A stretch of DNA of 46,578 nucleotides, taken from the NCBI GenBank assembly GCA_002840095.1, contig PGZL01000010.1, positions 142,888 to 189,465 of the forward strand. Direction: 5' to 3'. This document shows positions 34,079-45,850 of the stretch, piece by piece. The notes under the pieces are model-generated. The model searched no databases. It was given only the letters and a program-made list of their open reading frames with translations, and had not been told where the DNA came from. Every line of letters begins with the position of its first letter. Within the stretch, counting starts at the first letter, position 1. Source of the DNA: Gammaproteobacteria bacterium HGW-Gammaproteobacteria-1 (GTDB taxonomy: Bacteria; Pseudomonadota; Gammaproteobacteria; Thiohalomonadales; Thiohalomonadaceae). A program made the translations under genes and the position numbers.

Positions 34079-34798
34079 ATGGACAAGATGAGTATCGGCC
34101 AGCACATCTCCCAGCAGTTCAACGTCGAGCTGGAGGATATCCGCACCCGTGTGCTGACCATGGGCGGCCTGGTTGAGCAGCAGCTCGCTGACGCACTGAC
34201 GGCAGTGATGGACGAAAACACCGAAATGGCCGAACAGGTCATTAATGGCGACCTCAAGGTCAACGCCATGGAAGTTAGCATCGACGAGGAGTGCTCGCGC
34301 ATCCTGGCCCGGCGCCAGCCCGCCGCCAGCGACCTGCGCCTCATCGTCGCCGTGATCAAGACCATCACCGACCTGGAGCGTTGCGGCGATCAGGCCGAGC
34401 GCGTCGCCAGCATCGCCATGCGTCTTACCGGCGGCCGCGAGCAGCATCGCAACCATTACGAAGATCTGGTGCACCTGGGCAACCACGTGCGCCAGTTGTT
34501 GCACGACGCACTGGACGCCTTCGCCCGTATGGACCCCGAAGCGGCGGTGCAGGTGGCGCGCGATGACATCAACGTCGACAAGGAATACGACGCCCTGACC
34601 CGCCAGCTCATCACCTACATGATGGAAGATCCGCGCACCATCACCCGTTCCCTCGACGTGCTGTGGGCCGCCCGCGCCCTGGAGCGCATCGGCGACCACG
34701 CACGCAACATCTGCGAATACGTGGTGTACCTGGTGCGCGGCAAGGACGTGCGCCACATTTCACTGGAGCAGATGGAGGAGGAGGCGCGGAAGCGCTGA
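34079..34798 (+). CDS. phoU: Phosphate signalling protein PhoU
   Basis: A 239-residue cytoplasmic protein of two tandem three-helix PhoU repeats (about 15-115 and 120-215). Conserved metal-binding motifs appear as ITDLERCGDQAERVAS in the first half and AARALERIGDHARNICEY in the second. PhoU relays Pst transporter state to PhoR and so restrains PhoB when phosphate is ample. AAGGA lies about nine bases before the start. It is the last gene of the pst group, separated from pstB by REP palindromes, and is followed by a probable terminator. Confidence 0.97.
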   Translation: MDKMSIGQHISQQFNVELEDIRTRVLTMGGLVEQQLADALTAVMDENTEMAEQVINGDLKVNAMEVSIDEECSRILARRQPAASDLRLIVAVIKTITDLERCGDQAERVASIAMRLTGGREQHRNHYEDLVHLGNHVRQLLHDALDAFARMDPEAAVQVARDDINVDKEYDALTRQLITYMMEDPRTITRSLDVLWAARALERIGDHARNICEYVVYLVRGKDVRHISLEQMEEEARKR

Positions 34799-34828
34799 GG
34801 CGGGGCGCCGCAGGCGCCGCTGATTTTT
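34799..34828 (+). terminator. Probable Rho-independent terminator after phoU
   Basis: GGCGCC, GCA, GGCGCC forms a compact stem just after the phoU stop (near 34805-34819), followed by ATTTTT. The stem is short and the T run five bases, so termination may be partial. Confidence 0.55.
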
Positions 34829-35551
34829 CCCTCCGCCTAGTGGTAGGTTGGGCTGACGCAGGAAGCCCAACATCGTGATGGTGATGGAGGTTAAGGTGCG
34901 CTCCGCGCGCCGATTCTGACGGGGGATTCCGTCCCCCTACGCCGGATTACTTTCTTTTGCTCGGCCGAAAAGAAAGTAATCAAAGCGTCGCTCCTGCGCA
35001 TCCATGCGCCCGCGACATTAGTACTTCCATGTACGTCAAAGGCCGCCCCGATGTCTCGCCGCTATCGCGGTGCCCTGCGTTGCTCGCTCAAAACGGGGTT
35101 TCGCCGACAGGACGTCCCTGTCCTGACGGCGAAAGACGCGCCATCCGTGGCGCGTCCCCTGCGGGCCTGTCCGTTTTGAGCTGCGCTACTCGGCGAGACA
35201 AAGGGGTTGAAAGTCAAACCCGGCTCGCCTGATGGCATCGCGCGGGTGGCGTGCGCTCCGCGCACGCAGGAACCCCGGAATGTAGAAATGTAGGTTGGGT
35301 TAGCCTGACAAGGCGTAACCCAACATGACATCGTCTATTGGGCTTTACGCTACGGAAAATAAATCTGTCACCTTTTTCCTTTGTTACGTGCCGTCGGCCT
35401 TCGCATGGTGATTGGATTCGAGGAGGATAAAGCTCAGAAACACAACGCTTGCGCATAGTTGGCTTTGCCTGCGGCATCGCGCGGGTGGTGTGCGCGACGC
35501 GCACGCTCAATTTGTCCGCGGTCTATCCCAGGTTGTTCGCAGAATGAATTA
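34829..35551. repeat. Gene-free region with dispersed repeat modules
   Basis: This 720-base stretch has no credible gene. It starts with a TAGGTTGGGCTGA palindrome pair (about 34846-34873), then a hairpin TTACTTTCTTTTGCTCGGCC with its complement (34949-34980). From about 35098 to 35215 it repeats the core of the 6860-7507 element (CGCCGACAGGACG, CGCGCCATCC, CGGCGAGACAAAGGGGTT). A second TAGGTTGGGTTAG pair lies at about 35291-35324. The rest shows nothing that I can name. Confidence 0.8.
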
Positions 35552-36262
35552 TCAGGTGTTTTCCAGCAAGCGCGCGAATTCTTCCCGCACCACGCCATAA
35601 CACTCGCAGCACATCTTTTCCAGGCGTGGTCGGTCCAGTACCTTAACATGTCCCCGGCTGTAGGCGATCAGGCCTTGGTCGCGCAATTCGCCCGCCGCTT
35701 CGGTGATGCTCTCGCGACGCACACCCAACATGCGAGATACGGCCTCGTGAGTCAGGCGAAAATCGTCGGACAGCGACTTGTCGTTGATCATCAGCAAGTG
35801 CTGACACAACTGCTGGGTCAACGAATGGTGCCTGCCGCACACCACTGTTTGCGCGATCTGCGTCAGTGAGGCCTGCGCGTACAGCAATATGGTGTTGCGC
35901 AGTTCATCCGAACGTTTGAGGATTTGCTTCAGCGCAGCGACGGCGATATGCAGGACATGACCGGAAGTCTCCACAGTGGCCCAGTAGGGGATGACCTCTC
36001 ACCCCAGCACTTGCGCCACGCTGAACATACCCTCATTGCCGATAACCGCCACGCCCGCCGATTCGCCGTTCTCCAGGCGGTAAAACAGTGAGATCGCACT
36101 GTCGATGGGAAAAAATGCATGTTCGAGGACCTGACCGGACTCGGCCAGAGTGTCTCCAGCCTTGAGGTGCAGCAGCTGCAAATGGGGGAGTAGGGTTTCG
36201 AATTCGTGCTCGTGCAAAACCGCCAATAGACGGTTCTGCTTTGGGTTGTGTCGATGCGGCAT
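35552..36262 (-). pseudogene. Crp/Fnr-family regulator interrupted by an in-frame TGA
   Basis: A 236-codon regulator gene with an AGAGGAAACAG ribosome site. It reads through a cyclic-nucleotide-like barrel (to about residue 130) and a helix-turn-helix (LTHEAVSRMLGVRRESITEA), but codon 88 is TGA at 35999-36001. The flanking sequence on each side (GMFSVAQVLG and EVIPYWATVETSGHV) continues the same family in the same frame, so a single base change or a sequencing error is the simplest reading. The C-terminus has CCECYG, usual in this subgroup. It starts 18 bases after the giant CheB/CheR gene and is probably co-transcribed with it. A GTG just downstream of the stop could initiate a truncated DNA-binding fragment. 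Confidence 0.85.
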
Positions 36263-36280
36263 CTGTTTCCTCTGGTTGGT

Positions 36281-39200
36281 TCACGTCACCGCTTCATTGC
36301 AATAGCGCGCGATCAGAGCGTCGGCGCTCAGTGGATGGGCGAAAAGATAACCCTGGCCTATATCGCAGCCTGCGCCGCGCAACACTCCCAGTTGCTCGGC
36401 GGTCTCAACGCCTTCCGCGACGACGCTGAAACCCAGCGCCTGCGCCATCAGCAAGATGGTCTTGGCGATGGCTTGCGCATCAGAATTGGTCGCAATATCG
36501 ATGACGAAATGCTGGGCGATTTTCAGCTCATGTATCGGCATGCGCCGCAAGTAGGCCAATGATGAATAACCGGTGCCGAAATCGTCAATGCTGAGCTTTA
36601 TACCGAGCGATTTCAGTTCCTGCAGCAACTGGTGCGCCTGCTCGGTGTCTTCCGCCAGCGCGCTCTCGGTTAACTCCACCATTACGCGGCTGGCCTCAAG
36701 CCGATATTGGCTCAGCAGGCGCAGCATGAGTGCAGGGATGTTGCTGCGGCGAAACTGGTAGGGCGATATGTTGATGGACACACGTGGGATGTCGTGCCCA
36801 AGCTCGAGCCACGCCGCCATCTGCCTGCATGCGGTTGTTGCGACCCATTCCCCCAAACGGTCGATGATGCCGGTCTTTTCCGCCAGCGGTATGAACTTGG
36901 CGGGAGGGATCAGTCCCTCCGCCGGGTGCCTCCAGCGTGCCAGTGCCTCGACACCGACCAGACGCCCGCTTTCGATGTCCACCTGCGGCTGATACAGCAG
37001 GAACAATTCCTCGCGTTCAATGGCGCCGCGTAACTCCGTCTCCAGTTTCAAACGCTCGTCGGCGGCCTGTTTCAGCTCGTTGGTGAAGAAGTGGTGTGAG
37101 CGTTTGCCGCCATCCTTCGCCTGATACATGGCACTGTCGGCGTTCTTGAGCAGTGTCTCCGGGTCGAGGCCATCGTCGGGGTACAGGCAGATGCCGATGC
37201 TGGCGCCGGGATACACGTTCTGCCGCCCGATGGGGTGCGGGCGCAGCATGGCATCTGCGATTCGGTGCGCAGTCATCTCCGCTTCGGCTACGGTCGCCTC
37301 CTCGATCAGCAGTGCGAATTCGTCGCCGCCGAAGCGTGCCACGGTGTCGCCGCCACGCACGCATTCACGCAGGCGCCCGGCGATCTCCTTGAGCAGGTCG
37401 TCGCCCGCCGCGTGCCCCATGGAGTCGTTGATTACCTTGAAGTTGTCCAGGTCGATGAACAGCACAGCAAAGGATTCGCCACTACGTTCGGCATGGGCAA
37501 TGGCCTGACGCAGGCGATCCAGGAACAGGGTACGGTTGGGTAAACTGGTAAGCTCATCGTGTGTGGCGAGGAACTCGACCTTGCGCTGCGACTCCTTGAC
37601 CACGGAAATGTCACTGAAGATTCCGACATAATTGAGGAGGTTTCCGTCCGGGTCGTTCACCACGTTGATGGTGAGCCATTCCGGATATACCTCGCCGCTC
37701 TTGCGCTTGTTCCATATTTCGCCCTGCCACCAGCCGTACGTTTCCAGGTGGGTCCACATGCTCTTGTAAAAAGAGGCATCCTGCTTTCCCGAAGCCAGCA
37801 GCGTGGGCAGTTTCCCGATCACTTCTTCGGGCGCATAGCCGGTTACCTGGGTGAATGCGCTGTTGACGGTAAGAATGCGTTGGCGTGCATCGGTAACCAC
37901 GATGCCTTCACCGGAACGGTCGAACACACGTGCCGCCAGGCGCAACTGATCTTCGGCACGCTTGTGCTCAGTGACGTCTGTGGACTGGGTGCATATGCTG
38001 TACACCACTCCGTCGTCGGTCAGCAGCGGGAAACGTATCGAATGCAGAAAGCGCTCACGCCCGGCTGAAAAGATCAAGTGGTCCTCGAATTCCAGCGAGG
38101 TACGCAGGCGCATTACATCCAGTTCCTTGGCGCGGAAGTCGTCGGCAATTTTACGCGGCAGCACTTGTGCATCGGTCTTGCCGAGCACGTTGTTCGATTC
38201 CAGGCCAAAAAACTTCTCGAACTCGGTGTTGACGAACTCGTATCGACCGGCCAGGTCCTTGAGCGCGATGATGGAAGTGGAGTTGTTCATGATCGCCAGC
38301 AGAATCTCGCGATTCTTGCGTACGTCGCGCTCTGCCACCAGGCGTTCCGTGTGATCGAGCAGCACAATAATTGCACCGCGCGTTCCACGCATCTTGGTCT
38401 CGTAAGGCGAAATGTGCAGCAGGTAATGGCGCTCGTTGGAAAAGATATGCTTCTCGCTGACGCGGTTGCTGACGATGGCGTCATGCACTTCGGTCGAAAA
38501 TTCACTCATCCCTACCGGCAGGCGCATACCCTGCAACGGCTGGCGGATGGAGACCGAGGAAAGTGAGAACAATGCGGCCGCCGGGCTGTTGAAGCGCATC
38601 AGCTCAAGATGGGAGTTGCACACCATGATGGGAAAGCCGACGCTGTTCTGGATGTTCTCGAGGTCATTGAACAGATCGCTCAATTCACCGGAGCGTACCT
38701 GCAATTCCTCATTGACCGTGGTCAGTTCTTCGTTGGTGGATTGCAGCTCCTCATTGGCTGCTTCCAGTTCTTCATTGGAGGATTGCAGTTCCTCGTTGGC
38801 CGCTACTACTTCTTCGTTGAGCGCCTGCATTTCCTCGTTGGAGGTCTCTAGTTCCTCAATTACGGTCTGCAGGCGCTCTCGCGTGGAGATGAGTTCCTCT
38901 TCCAGTTCGCGCACATTACGGCCTTCCGCAGTGACCGGCACTTCCTCCCCATGTCCTGCCGCCGGTACTGCCTGCGGCATGATCTCGAATGATATCAGGT
39001 AGAAAGGATTGACCACCCCGCGATCCAGCGGGTGAATGACCAGGCGCACATCGCGCATTTCTTCGCCAATTTTTATACGGTGCGCACGCCCGATCGCCGA
39101 CTCCTGCTTGTGCTCGGCCTGATGCTGCAGCAGTTGCAGGTCGGCGCGCAGTTCGCGATGCAGAAGGTTCTGCAGGTTGAAATTGGGCTTGCCGGGCACG

Positions 39201-40891
39201 ATGGCGAGATAGGGGCTGACATCACCGTGCATGTGCAGGATATCGAACGTGCCGTTAATCAGCACGGTGGCCGGAACATAGCGGCGTACCGCTTCGTCCA
39301 GCAGGCGCGATTCGGAATCGGCGATGATCTTGGGGATGTTGCGCTCCGCCGAGTCGGGCAGGCGGAAGGCGGACACGCTGAGTCTGGACTCTCCCGGGCC
39401 ACGCCGGTAGATGCGCGATGCCTTGTCCAGCACATCGAATAGCGCCTCCTGCTGGAAGATGCCTTCCGACTTGCCGAGGAACAGCAGGCCATTGGGATTG
39501 AGGCTGTAGTGGAACGTGGACAGCACCTTGGCCTGTAGTTCGTTCTGCAGATAGATGAGCACGTTACGGCAGCTCACCAGGTCGAGGCGCAGGAAGGGCG
39601 GGTCCTGCACCAGGTTCTGTCGCGCCACCACCACCATGTCGCGCAAGGTGCGCGATACTTCGAGGTGGTTCCCCACCTTCTGGAAATAGCGGATCGCCAG
39701 TCCCGGCTCGAGATCGACCAGCGCACTCTCGGGATAGGAACCCTTGCGCGCAACCGCCAGCGCATTGAGGTCGATGTCGGTGGCGAAGATCTGGATGCGG
39801 AACTGATTGACGTTCGGCCCCAGCATCTCCGCCAGGATGATCGCCAGCGTGTAGGCTTCCTCGCCGGTGGCGCAGGCGGGTACCCAGATGCGAATCTCGT
39901 CACCGGGCCGCTTGGTCTGGATGATGCCTTGCAGCAAGGCGCGCAAGGCGGCGAACGAGGCCGGATCACGGAAGAAGGCGGTGACCGAGATCAGGATATC
40001 CTTGCCCAGATGCTCCAGCTCTTCCGGGTTGGCATCCACCAGTGCCAGGTAATCATCGAGGCTGCCGACGTGAGTGGCTGCCATACGCCGTTCTATGCGC
40101 CGCCACAGCGTACCTTCCTTGTATCCAGAAAAATCGATGCGCGTTTGCTGCTTGACCTTGATCAGCAGTTTCTTCAGCGTGGTTGCGCCGACCGGCGGTG
40201 TATTGGCGACGGTCACTGAGCCGTGCGAACGCGCGATGACGGCGATTTCCTTGGCGATTCCTTCCGGCGACAATACCCAGTCCACGCAGCCGGTATCGAT
40301 GGCAGATTGCGGCATGCCTACATATTTGGCGGTCTGCGGATCCTGGGCGAAGGTATAACCGCCCGCCGCCTTGATGTCGCGTAGCCCGGCGGAACCGTCA
40401 CTCCCCGTACCCGAGAGGATGACGCCGATGGCATCCTCGGTCTTTTCTTCCGCCAGCGAGGTAAGGAACATGCTTACCGAGGGGCGAGGAGTCGCTTCGC
40501 GGGGTCCCTCAATAAGCTCGAAACAGCCGTCTTTCAGTCTGACGTTGTTGCTGGCGGGGGCGACATAGATGGTGTCCGGCTCCGGCTGCACGCCGTTCTC
40601 CACCTCCTGCACGGCCATCGCAGTCTCGCGGCCGAGCAGTTGCGCCATCATGCTGCGGTGGGTGGGGGAAAGATGCTGGAGAACGACGTAGGAAATGCCG
40701 AGGTCGGTAGGCAGGGCCGCGATCAATGCCGAGAGTGCCTCAAGACCGCCTGCGGAGGCGCCGATGCCGACCATGTACGGGCGCAACGCCCGCAACGTCT
40801 TATCCGTCGTTTCGACCGGAATGGATGGCTTCTTTTTTTCCGCAGGTGCTTCGGGCTTATCTGATTTTTTCTTTCCAGCGGGACGGGTCAT
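36281..40891 (-). CDS. CheB-CheR-PAS-GGDEF-EAL multidomain signalling protein
   Basis: A 1,536-residue soluble protein. Domains in order: CheB methylesterase (about 40-225; [30 protein letters not shown]), CheR methyltransferase (about 240-500; [22 protein letters not shown]), a long coiled coil (about 690-780; repeats such as [18 protein letters not shown]), three PAS-like domains, then GGDEF ([10 protein letters not shown]) and EAL ([12 protein letters not shown]). Active-site motifs for CheB, GGDEF and EAL all look intact. It could combine chemoreceptor-style methylation signals with c-di-GMP turnover; no chemotaxis genes are near. A basic, lysine-rich N-terminus precedes CheB. The Crp/Fnr gene follows 18 bases later. 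Confidence 0.93.
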   Translation of the reverse strand: MTRPAGKKKSDKPEAPAEKKKPSIPVETTDKTLRALRPYMVGIGASAGGLEALSALIAALPTDLGISYVVLQHLSPTHRSMMAQLLGRETAMAVQEVENGVQPEPDTIYVAPASNNVRLKDGCFELIEGPREATPRPSVSMFLTSLAEEKTEDAIGVILSGTGSDGSAGLRDIKAAGGYTFAQDPQTAKYVGMPQSAIDTGCVDWVLSPEGIAKEIAVIARSHGSVTVANTPPVGATTLKKLLIKVKQQTRIDFSGYKEGTLWRRIERRMAATHVGSLDDYLALVDANPEELEHLGKDILISVTAFFRDPASFAALRALLQGIIQTKRPGDEIRIWVPACATGEEAYTLAIILAEMLGPNVNQFRIQIFATDIDLNALAVARKGSYPESALVDLEPGLAIRYFQKVGNHLEVSRTLRDMVVVARQNLVQDPPFLRLDLVSCRNVLIYLQNELQAKVLSTFHYSLNPNGLLFLGKSEGIFQQEALFDVLDKASRIYRRGPGESRLSVSAFRLPDSAERNIPKIIADSESRLLDEAVRRYVPATVLINGTFDILHMHGDVSPYLAIVPGKPNFNLQNLLHRELRADLQLLQHQAEHKQESAIGRAHRIKIGEEMRDVRLVIHPLDRGVVNPFYLISFEIMPQAVPAAGHGEEVPVTAEGRNVRELEEELISTRERLQTVIEELETSNEEMQALNEEVVAANEELQSSNEELEAANEELQSTNEELTTVNEELQVRSGELSDLFNDLENIQNSVGFPIMVCNSHLELMRFNSPAAALFSLSSVSIRQPLQGMRLPVGMSEFSTEVHDAIVSNRVSEKHIFSNERHYLLHISPYETKMRGTRGAIIVLLDHTERLVAERDVRKNREILLAIMNNSTSIIALKDLAGRYEFVNTEFEKFFGLESNNVLGKTDAQVLPRKIADDFRAKELDVMRLRTSLEFEDHLIFSAGRERFLHSIRFPLLTDDGVVYSICTQSTDVTEHKRAEDQLRLAARVFDRSGEGIVVTDARQRILTVNSAFTQVTGYAPEEVIGKLPTLLASGKQDASFYKSMWTHLETYGWWQGEIWNKRKSGEVYPEWLTINVVNDPDGNLLNYVGIFSDISVVKESQRKVEFLATHDELTSLPNRTLFLDRLRQAIAHAERSGESFAVLFIDLDNFKVINDSMGHAAGDDLLKEIAGRLRECVRGGDTVARFGGDEFALLIEEATVAEAEMTAHRIADAMLRPHPIGRQNVYPGASIGICLYPDDGLDPETLLKNADSAMYQAKDGGKRSHHFFTNELKQAADERLKLETELRGAIEREELFLLYQPQVDIESGRLVGVEALARWRHPAEGLIPPAKFIPLAEKTGIIDRLGEWVATTACRQMAAWLELGHDIPRVSINISPYQFRRSNIPALMLRLLSQYRLEASRVMVELTESALAEDTEQAHQLLQELKSLGIKLSIDDFGTGYSSLAYLRRMPIHELKIAQHFVIDIATNSDAQAIAKTILLMAQALGFSVVAEGVETAEQLGVLRGAGCDIGQGYLFAHPLSADALIARYCNEAVT

Positions 40892-41115
40892 GGCATGCTA
40901 CTTAATAGGTTTTGGATCGCCTGAAAGGCTCGCCTGCTTGCTCCAAGGGTAACAAAACCATCCAAAGTCGGTCTGTACGATAGCACACACAAGCGTGAAA
41001 CCACGCAGTAACCAAGTTCTGCACGCGGCTACTACGCAGGTATTGATAGTCGCGTCAGTATTGGGGACCGCAGGTTTGCGCGACGACTCGCTACTTCATG
41101 TCTGGAATCCGCTGC

Positions 41116-42300
41116 TTACCTCTCGGCAATCCTAACCCCATCCCCGACCGTCTCATCCGGATGGATGATGACGCTCTCGCCTTCCTTCAGTCCGTCCAGG
41201 ATCTGCACCGCCAGCCCGCTGCGTTGGCCGGGCTTTACATCGCGCAGGCGGGCACGGCCGTCTTCCGCGACGAATACGGCCCAGCCGTCGTTGCGGCGGA
41301 ACAGGGCGCTGGCGGGGACCTGCAATACTGAATCGCCTTCCCACAGGATGAAGCGGGCGTCGACGCGGTAGCCGTCGCCGAGGGTTTGCCATTGCTGTGG
41401 CGGGGCGGCGATGTCAGCGATGACGAGGACGCGTTGTTCCTCGACGCCGAGGGCGGAGATCTTGGTGAAGCCTACCGGTTCGATGAGGCGCACGCGGCCT
41501 TCCAGCGGCGTGCCGCCCCAGCGCTCGAACAGGACGCGCATGCCGGGCTGGATGCGCACGGCGTTGGAGGACAGGGCTTCGATGGCGACTTCCAGCCGCT
41601 GGGGGTCGCCCACTTCGACGAGGGGCTGGCCGGCGTTCACCACGCCCTCGCTTTGCTGGTAGAGCTTCAATACACGGCCGTCCACCGGCGTGGTGACGGC
41701 GATGCGCGCGCCCGAGCTGGTGTCGCCGCCGGCGTATTGCAGGGCGGTGCGTGCCGCGTCGAGTTCATGGCGGCTGACCTCCACCGCGAAGCGGGCCGAG
41801 CGTTGCATCGCGGCGCTGGCGGCGGCCTGGGCGCGGACACGTTCCAGGTCGTTGGGTGACACCAGTTGTTGCCTGCTCAGTTCCTGCAGGCGCCTGTATT
41901 CGGCCTCGGCCTGGGTCGCTTCGGCGGCGGTGGCGTCGGCCTGCTCGCCGGCGGCCTGCAAGGCTGCCTGGGCGGCGGCGACGCGGGCTTTTGCCGCGGC
42001 CTGGCTGCGCGCATCCAGTGCTGCCGGGCGCAGCGGCTCCAGTTGCACGATAGTCTCGCCGTGCCGGACGCTGTCGCCCACGCGCTGGGTGATGCGCGGC
42101 GTGTAGCCGGCCACCGGCGCGGAGATGACGTAGCGGTCGATGACGCGGGTCTTGCCTTCCTCCTGCACCGTCACCTGAAGCGGGCCGGTGTGGACTGCGG
42201 CCAGATCCACTCCGCGCGGCGGCTGGCGGAAGCCGAGGGCAATCAGCACGAGGATGCCGAGGGCGATGAGGCCGAGAGAGAGGTTTCTGCGCCAGTGCAT
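41116..42300 (-). CDS. HlyD-family membrane fusion (periplasmic adaptor) protein
   Basis: A 394-residue adaptor. One membrane anchor at about 7-24 leads into a biotinyl-lipoyl-like half (APVAGYTPRITQRVGDSVRHG) and its partner (VTTPVDGRVLKLYQQSEGVV), separated by an alanine-rich coiled hairpin (about 105-205). A beta-barrel and C-terminal domain follow. Such adaptors connect an inner-membrane ABC exporter to the outer membrane. ATG 42300 has AAGGA six bases upstream. It lies after the FtsX-like permease on the same strand, 243 bases away across repeats, and likely belongs to the same exporter. Confidence 0.9.
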   Translation of the reverse strand: MHWRRNLSLGLIALGILVLIALGFRQPPRGVDLAAVHTGPLQVTVQEEGKTRVIDRYVISAPVAGYTPRITQRVGDSVRHGETIVQLEPLRPAALDARSQAAAKARVAAAQAALQAAGEQADATAAEATQAEAEYRRLQELSRQQLVSPNDLERVRAQAAASAAMQRSARFAVEVSRHELDAARTALQYAGGDTSSGARIAVTTPVDGRVLKLYQQSEGVVNAGQPLVEVGDPQRLEVAIEALSSNAVRIQPGMRVLFERWGGTPLEGRVRLIEPVGFTKISALGVEEQRVLVIADIAAPPQQWQTLGDGYRVDARFILWEGDSVLQVPASALFRRNDGWAVFVAEDGRARLRDVKPGQRSGLAVQILDGLKEGESVIIHPDETVGDGVRIAER

Positions 42301-42334
42301 GTTCATTCCTTGTGGTTGATCATTCCCGGTTCCA

Positions 42335-42549
42335 TTGTAGGAGCCGGGGCCTTGCGGCGAATGGTGCCGGCAAAAATCAGTTCCGTAGGGTGCGCATTGC
42401 GCACCGTGCCGATGCCCGGCTTGGGTTTGGTGCGCGGTGCGCACCCTACATCCTGCAAGCCCTGTGTCGTGCCCATTGTAGGAGCCTGGTCCTCTCGGCG
42501 AACAGTGTCGGGTCAAGCGCCGGTTCGCCCACGGAGTGGGCTCCTACTC
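42335..42549. repeat. REP palindromes and GTAGGAGC repeats between permease and HlyD genes
   Basis: RAYT-type REP units lie at 42385-42405 and 42429-42449 in opposite orientations. Around them are GTAGGAGCC words (about 42335 and 42479) with a complementary GGGCTCCTAC near 42538-42547. The last overlaps the permease stop codon. Confidence 0.88.
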
Positions 42550-44866
42550 CTTGGTCTTCAACACCGCTATCAAATCCAGTTTATCCAGCTTGCGCCTCAC
42601 CAGCAGTGCCGAGATTGCGGTGGCGGCCACCACCACGGCGGCGGAGAAGGCGTAGGTTTCCGTGTCGATGATCAGCGGCACGCGGTACAGCTCGTTCTGC
42701 AGCGTGCTGGCAATATAGCCGCACAGCGCATAGCCGAGCCAGAGGCCGAGGGGCAGGGCGGTGACGGTGAGCAGGGCCAGTTCGCCGAGCAGGATGTAGG
42801 AGATCTCACCGCGGGTGAAGCCGAGGACGCGCAGGCTGGCCAGTTCGCGGCTGCGTTCGGTGAGGATGATGCGCGCGCTGTTGTACACCACGCCCACGGC
42901 GATGATGCAGGAGAACACCGTGGAGATGAAGGCGATGTACAGCATGGTCTCCTCCATGATGCGGTTGAAGTTGTGCATGTCCTGGGTCCGTTCCACGACG
43001 CTGGCCACGCGCGGCGTGCCCTTGAAGCGGCGGTGCAGATCGGCGTAGGCGTTTTCATCCACCGCGAGCCAGACGCCGGAGATGGCGTGTCCCTCGTTGA
43101 GCATCTGGTTCAGCGCGGCGATGTCCATGTAGGCGAACATGCCCAGGTATTCCTTCACCAGTCCCGCCACCGGCACCCGGTAGGTGCGCCGGTTTCCTTC
43201 GAGCACCTCGACGGTAAGCATGTCGCCGGGCCGCACGTCGAGCAGGTGGCCGAGGTAGTCGGTGAGCAGCAGGCCGTCGGTCGGGATGGGCAGGGGGCGC
43301 AGATCGACATCGAGCAGGCGCTTGACCTGGTTGCCGGTCTCGACGCCGCGGATGGAGGTGCGGTGGCTGCGGTGTTCGTTGCGCAGCCGTACCGGCACGT
43401 TGCGAAACACCTCGCCGTGGGCGATGCCGGGCAGGCTCTCCAGTTCGTACAGCGCGCGATGGGAACTGGGTTCGGTGAAGCTCAGCGACATGTCCTCGCG
43501 CGAGGCCACGTTGTACTGGATGTCCATCATGTAGCCCACGGTGTCGCCCTGGAACAGCCCGGTGGTGGTGATGGCGCCGGCCAGGGCTATGCCGAGCACG
43601 GTGAGCGCCGACTTGAACGGACGGTGGCCGATGTGGCGGAAGATCATGCGCGTGGGCTGTGCCAGGGCGTGCTTGAAGCCGATGCGCTCGAACAGCGGCC
43701 GGGCGCAGGCGCGCGGCGGCGCGCACCGCCAGCAGGGTGCCGAGGGTGGCTGCGGCAGCGGTGAACAGGGTGGCGTACACCACCAGCGCCGGGCGCAGCA
43801 CGAACATCAGGTAGGGCAGCCGGTAGAAACCGAGATAAATGCCGCTGAGGCCGCGCCCCAGCCAGATGCCGGCGGCGAGGCCGACGATGACGGCGAGGGC
43901 AACCACCATCATGACCAGCTTGATGTAGTGCAGGGCGATGGCGGCGTTGCTGTAGCCGAAGGCCTTGAGCACGGCCACCTGCTCGCGTTGGGTGGTGACC
44001 AGGCGGTTGACGACGATGTTGAGCAGAAAGGCGGCGACGCCGAGAAAGATCACCGGGAAGATGCGCGTGATGGTTCCCAGCTGCTTGAATTCCTCGCTGA
44101 GGAATTTGTGCGACAGCTGATCGGCGCGGGCGTAGGCGCCGAGGCCGCCGTAGGGCGCCAGCACGTCATCCACGTGGTCGATCACTTGCTCCACGCTGCG
44201 GCTGCCGTCGAGGCGGATGGCCACGCTGTTGAAGGCGCCCTTCATTTCGTAGGCGTAGCCCAGCGGCGTGCGCGCCATCCACATCACCGCATAGCGCAGC
44301 TCGTCGGGGAAGAAGGCGCCGGGGCGCAGCTGGTAGATATGCTCCGGTGACATGGCCGTGCCGACGATGGTGAGCACGCGGCGTTTGCCCTTGATGATCA
44401 CCGGCAGCGCGTCGCCGGGGCGCAGGCCGTGGGCTGTGGCAAAGGAATGGTCGATGACCACTTCGTCGTCGCGCCCGCTTTCCACCAGGCGGCCCTGGCG
44501 CAGGTACAGATCGTTGAGCAGGGCCGGGCCGTGATCCGGCAGCGAGGTGATCAGGGCGGTGATGGTTTCGGGGAAGTCCGGCATGTCTACCGAGCCCCAG
44601 GCGGTCACCCGCGTATCCGCCACCATGACGCCGGGAATCTCCTCCAGCCGCGGACTGACCGCCTGCGGCGCGCGCTTCAGCGAGACGAAGGCATCGGCGA
44701 AGCGGTAATCGCGGTAGTAGTCGCCGCGGCTTTGCTGCAGGGAGTCCAGGGTGCTGCCGAACATGATGTAGGTGGCCACGCCGCAGGCCATCACCAGCAT
44801 GATGGCGAACATCTGCGCGCGCAGTTGCCACAGGTCACGCCACAGCTTGCGGTCGAGGGCGGTCAT
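42544..44866 (-). pseudogene. FtsX-like ABC permease, frame broken near 43700
   Basis: Two overlapping frames together make one FtsX/MacB-type permease. The N-terminal part from ATG 44866 has a first helix (about 18-38), a large periplasmic domain, and the first FtsX unit ending LLAVRAAARLRP. Homology then continues in another frame from RPLFERIGFKHALAQPTRMIFRH to the stop at 42544, with the second FtsX unit (LYIAFISTVFSCIIAVGVVYNS). The shift is near 43700-43715, in GC-rich CGCGCCTGCGCCCGGCC. A short deletion there, removing the usual linker, is the likeliest cause; a base-call error is possible. It starts six bases after the ATPase gene. If real, the exporter is inactive. Confidence 0.85.
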
Positions 44867-44872
44867 GGGCGC

Positions 44873-45598
<726 letters not shown>

Positions 45599-45630
45599 GC
45601 CGTGATCGCTCCTTCGAATCTCAAGGCTCA

Positions 45631-45833
45631 ACTCTCGCCAAGACGCCAAGCGCGCCAAGGAAACAATGTGCTACATGCGGCAGGGATTTCGGTGGGAGCC
45701 CGATTCTTTGTCATGGAAGGCATCATCCGGTGATGGTGCCTGTCGTGGCACCGCTATCGCCCGGCACAGCGGGCTCCCACAGGTGAACACTACAGTTCTC
45801 AGCCTCTTGGCGTTCTTTGCGCCTTGGCGAGAG
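45631..45833. repeat. Nested inverted repeat with GCCAAG arms
   Basis: Outer arms CTCGCCAAGACGCCAAGCGC and CTTTGCGCCTTGGCGAGA lie about 140 bases apart. Nested inside is a second pair, GTGGGAGCCCGATT and AGCGGGCTCCCAC. The structure resembles the copy at 16619-16743 and the middle of the 3921-4066 element. Confidence 0.88.
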
Positions 45834-45850
45834 CAAATGCAGTGTTCAGT

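Noticed and set aside
35999-36001. Selenocysteine at the Crp/Fnr TGA
   Set aside because: No selenocysteine function is known in this family at this site, and I saw no convincing insertion element after the codon.
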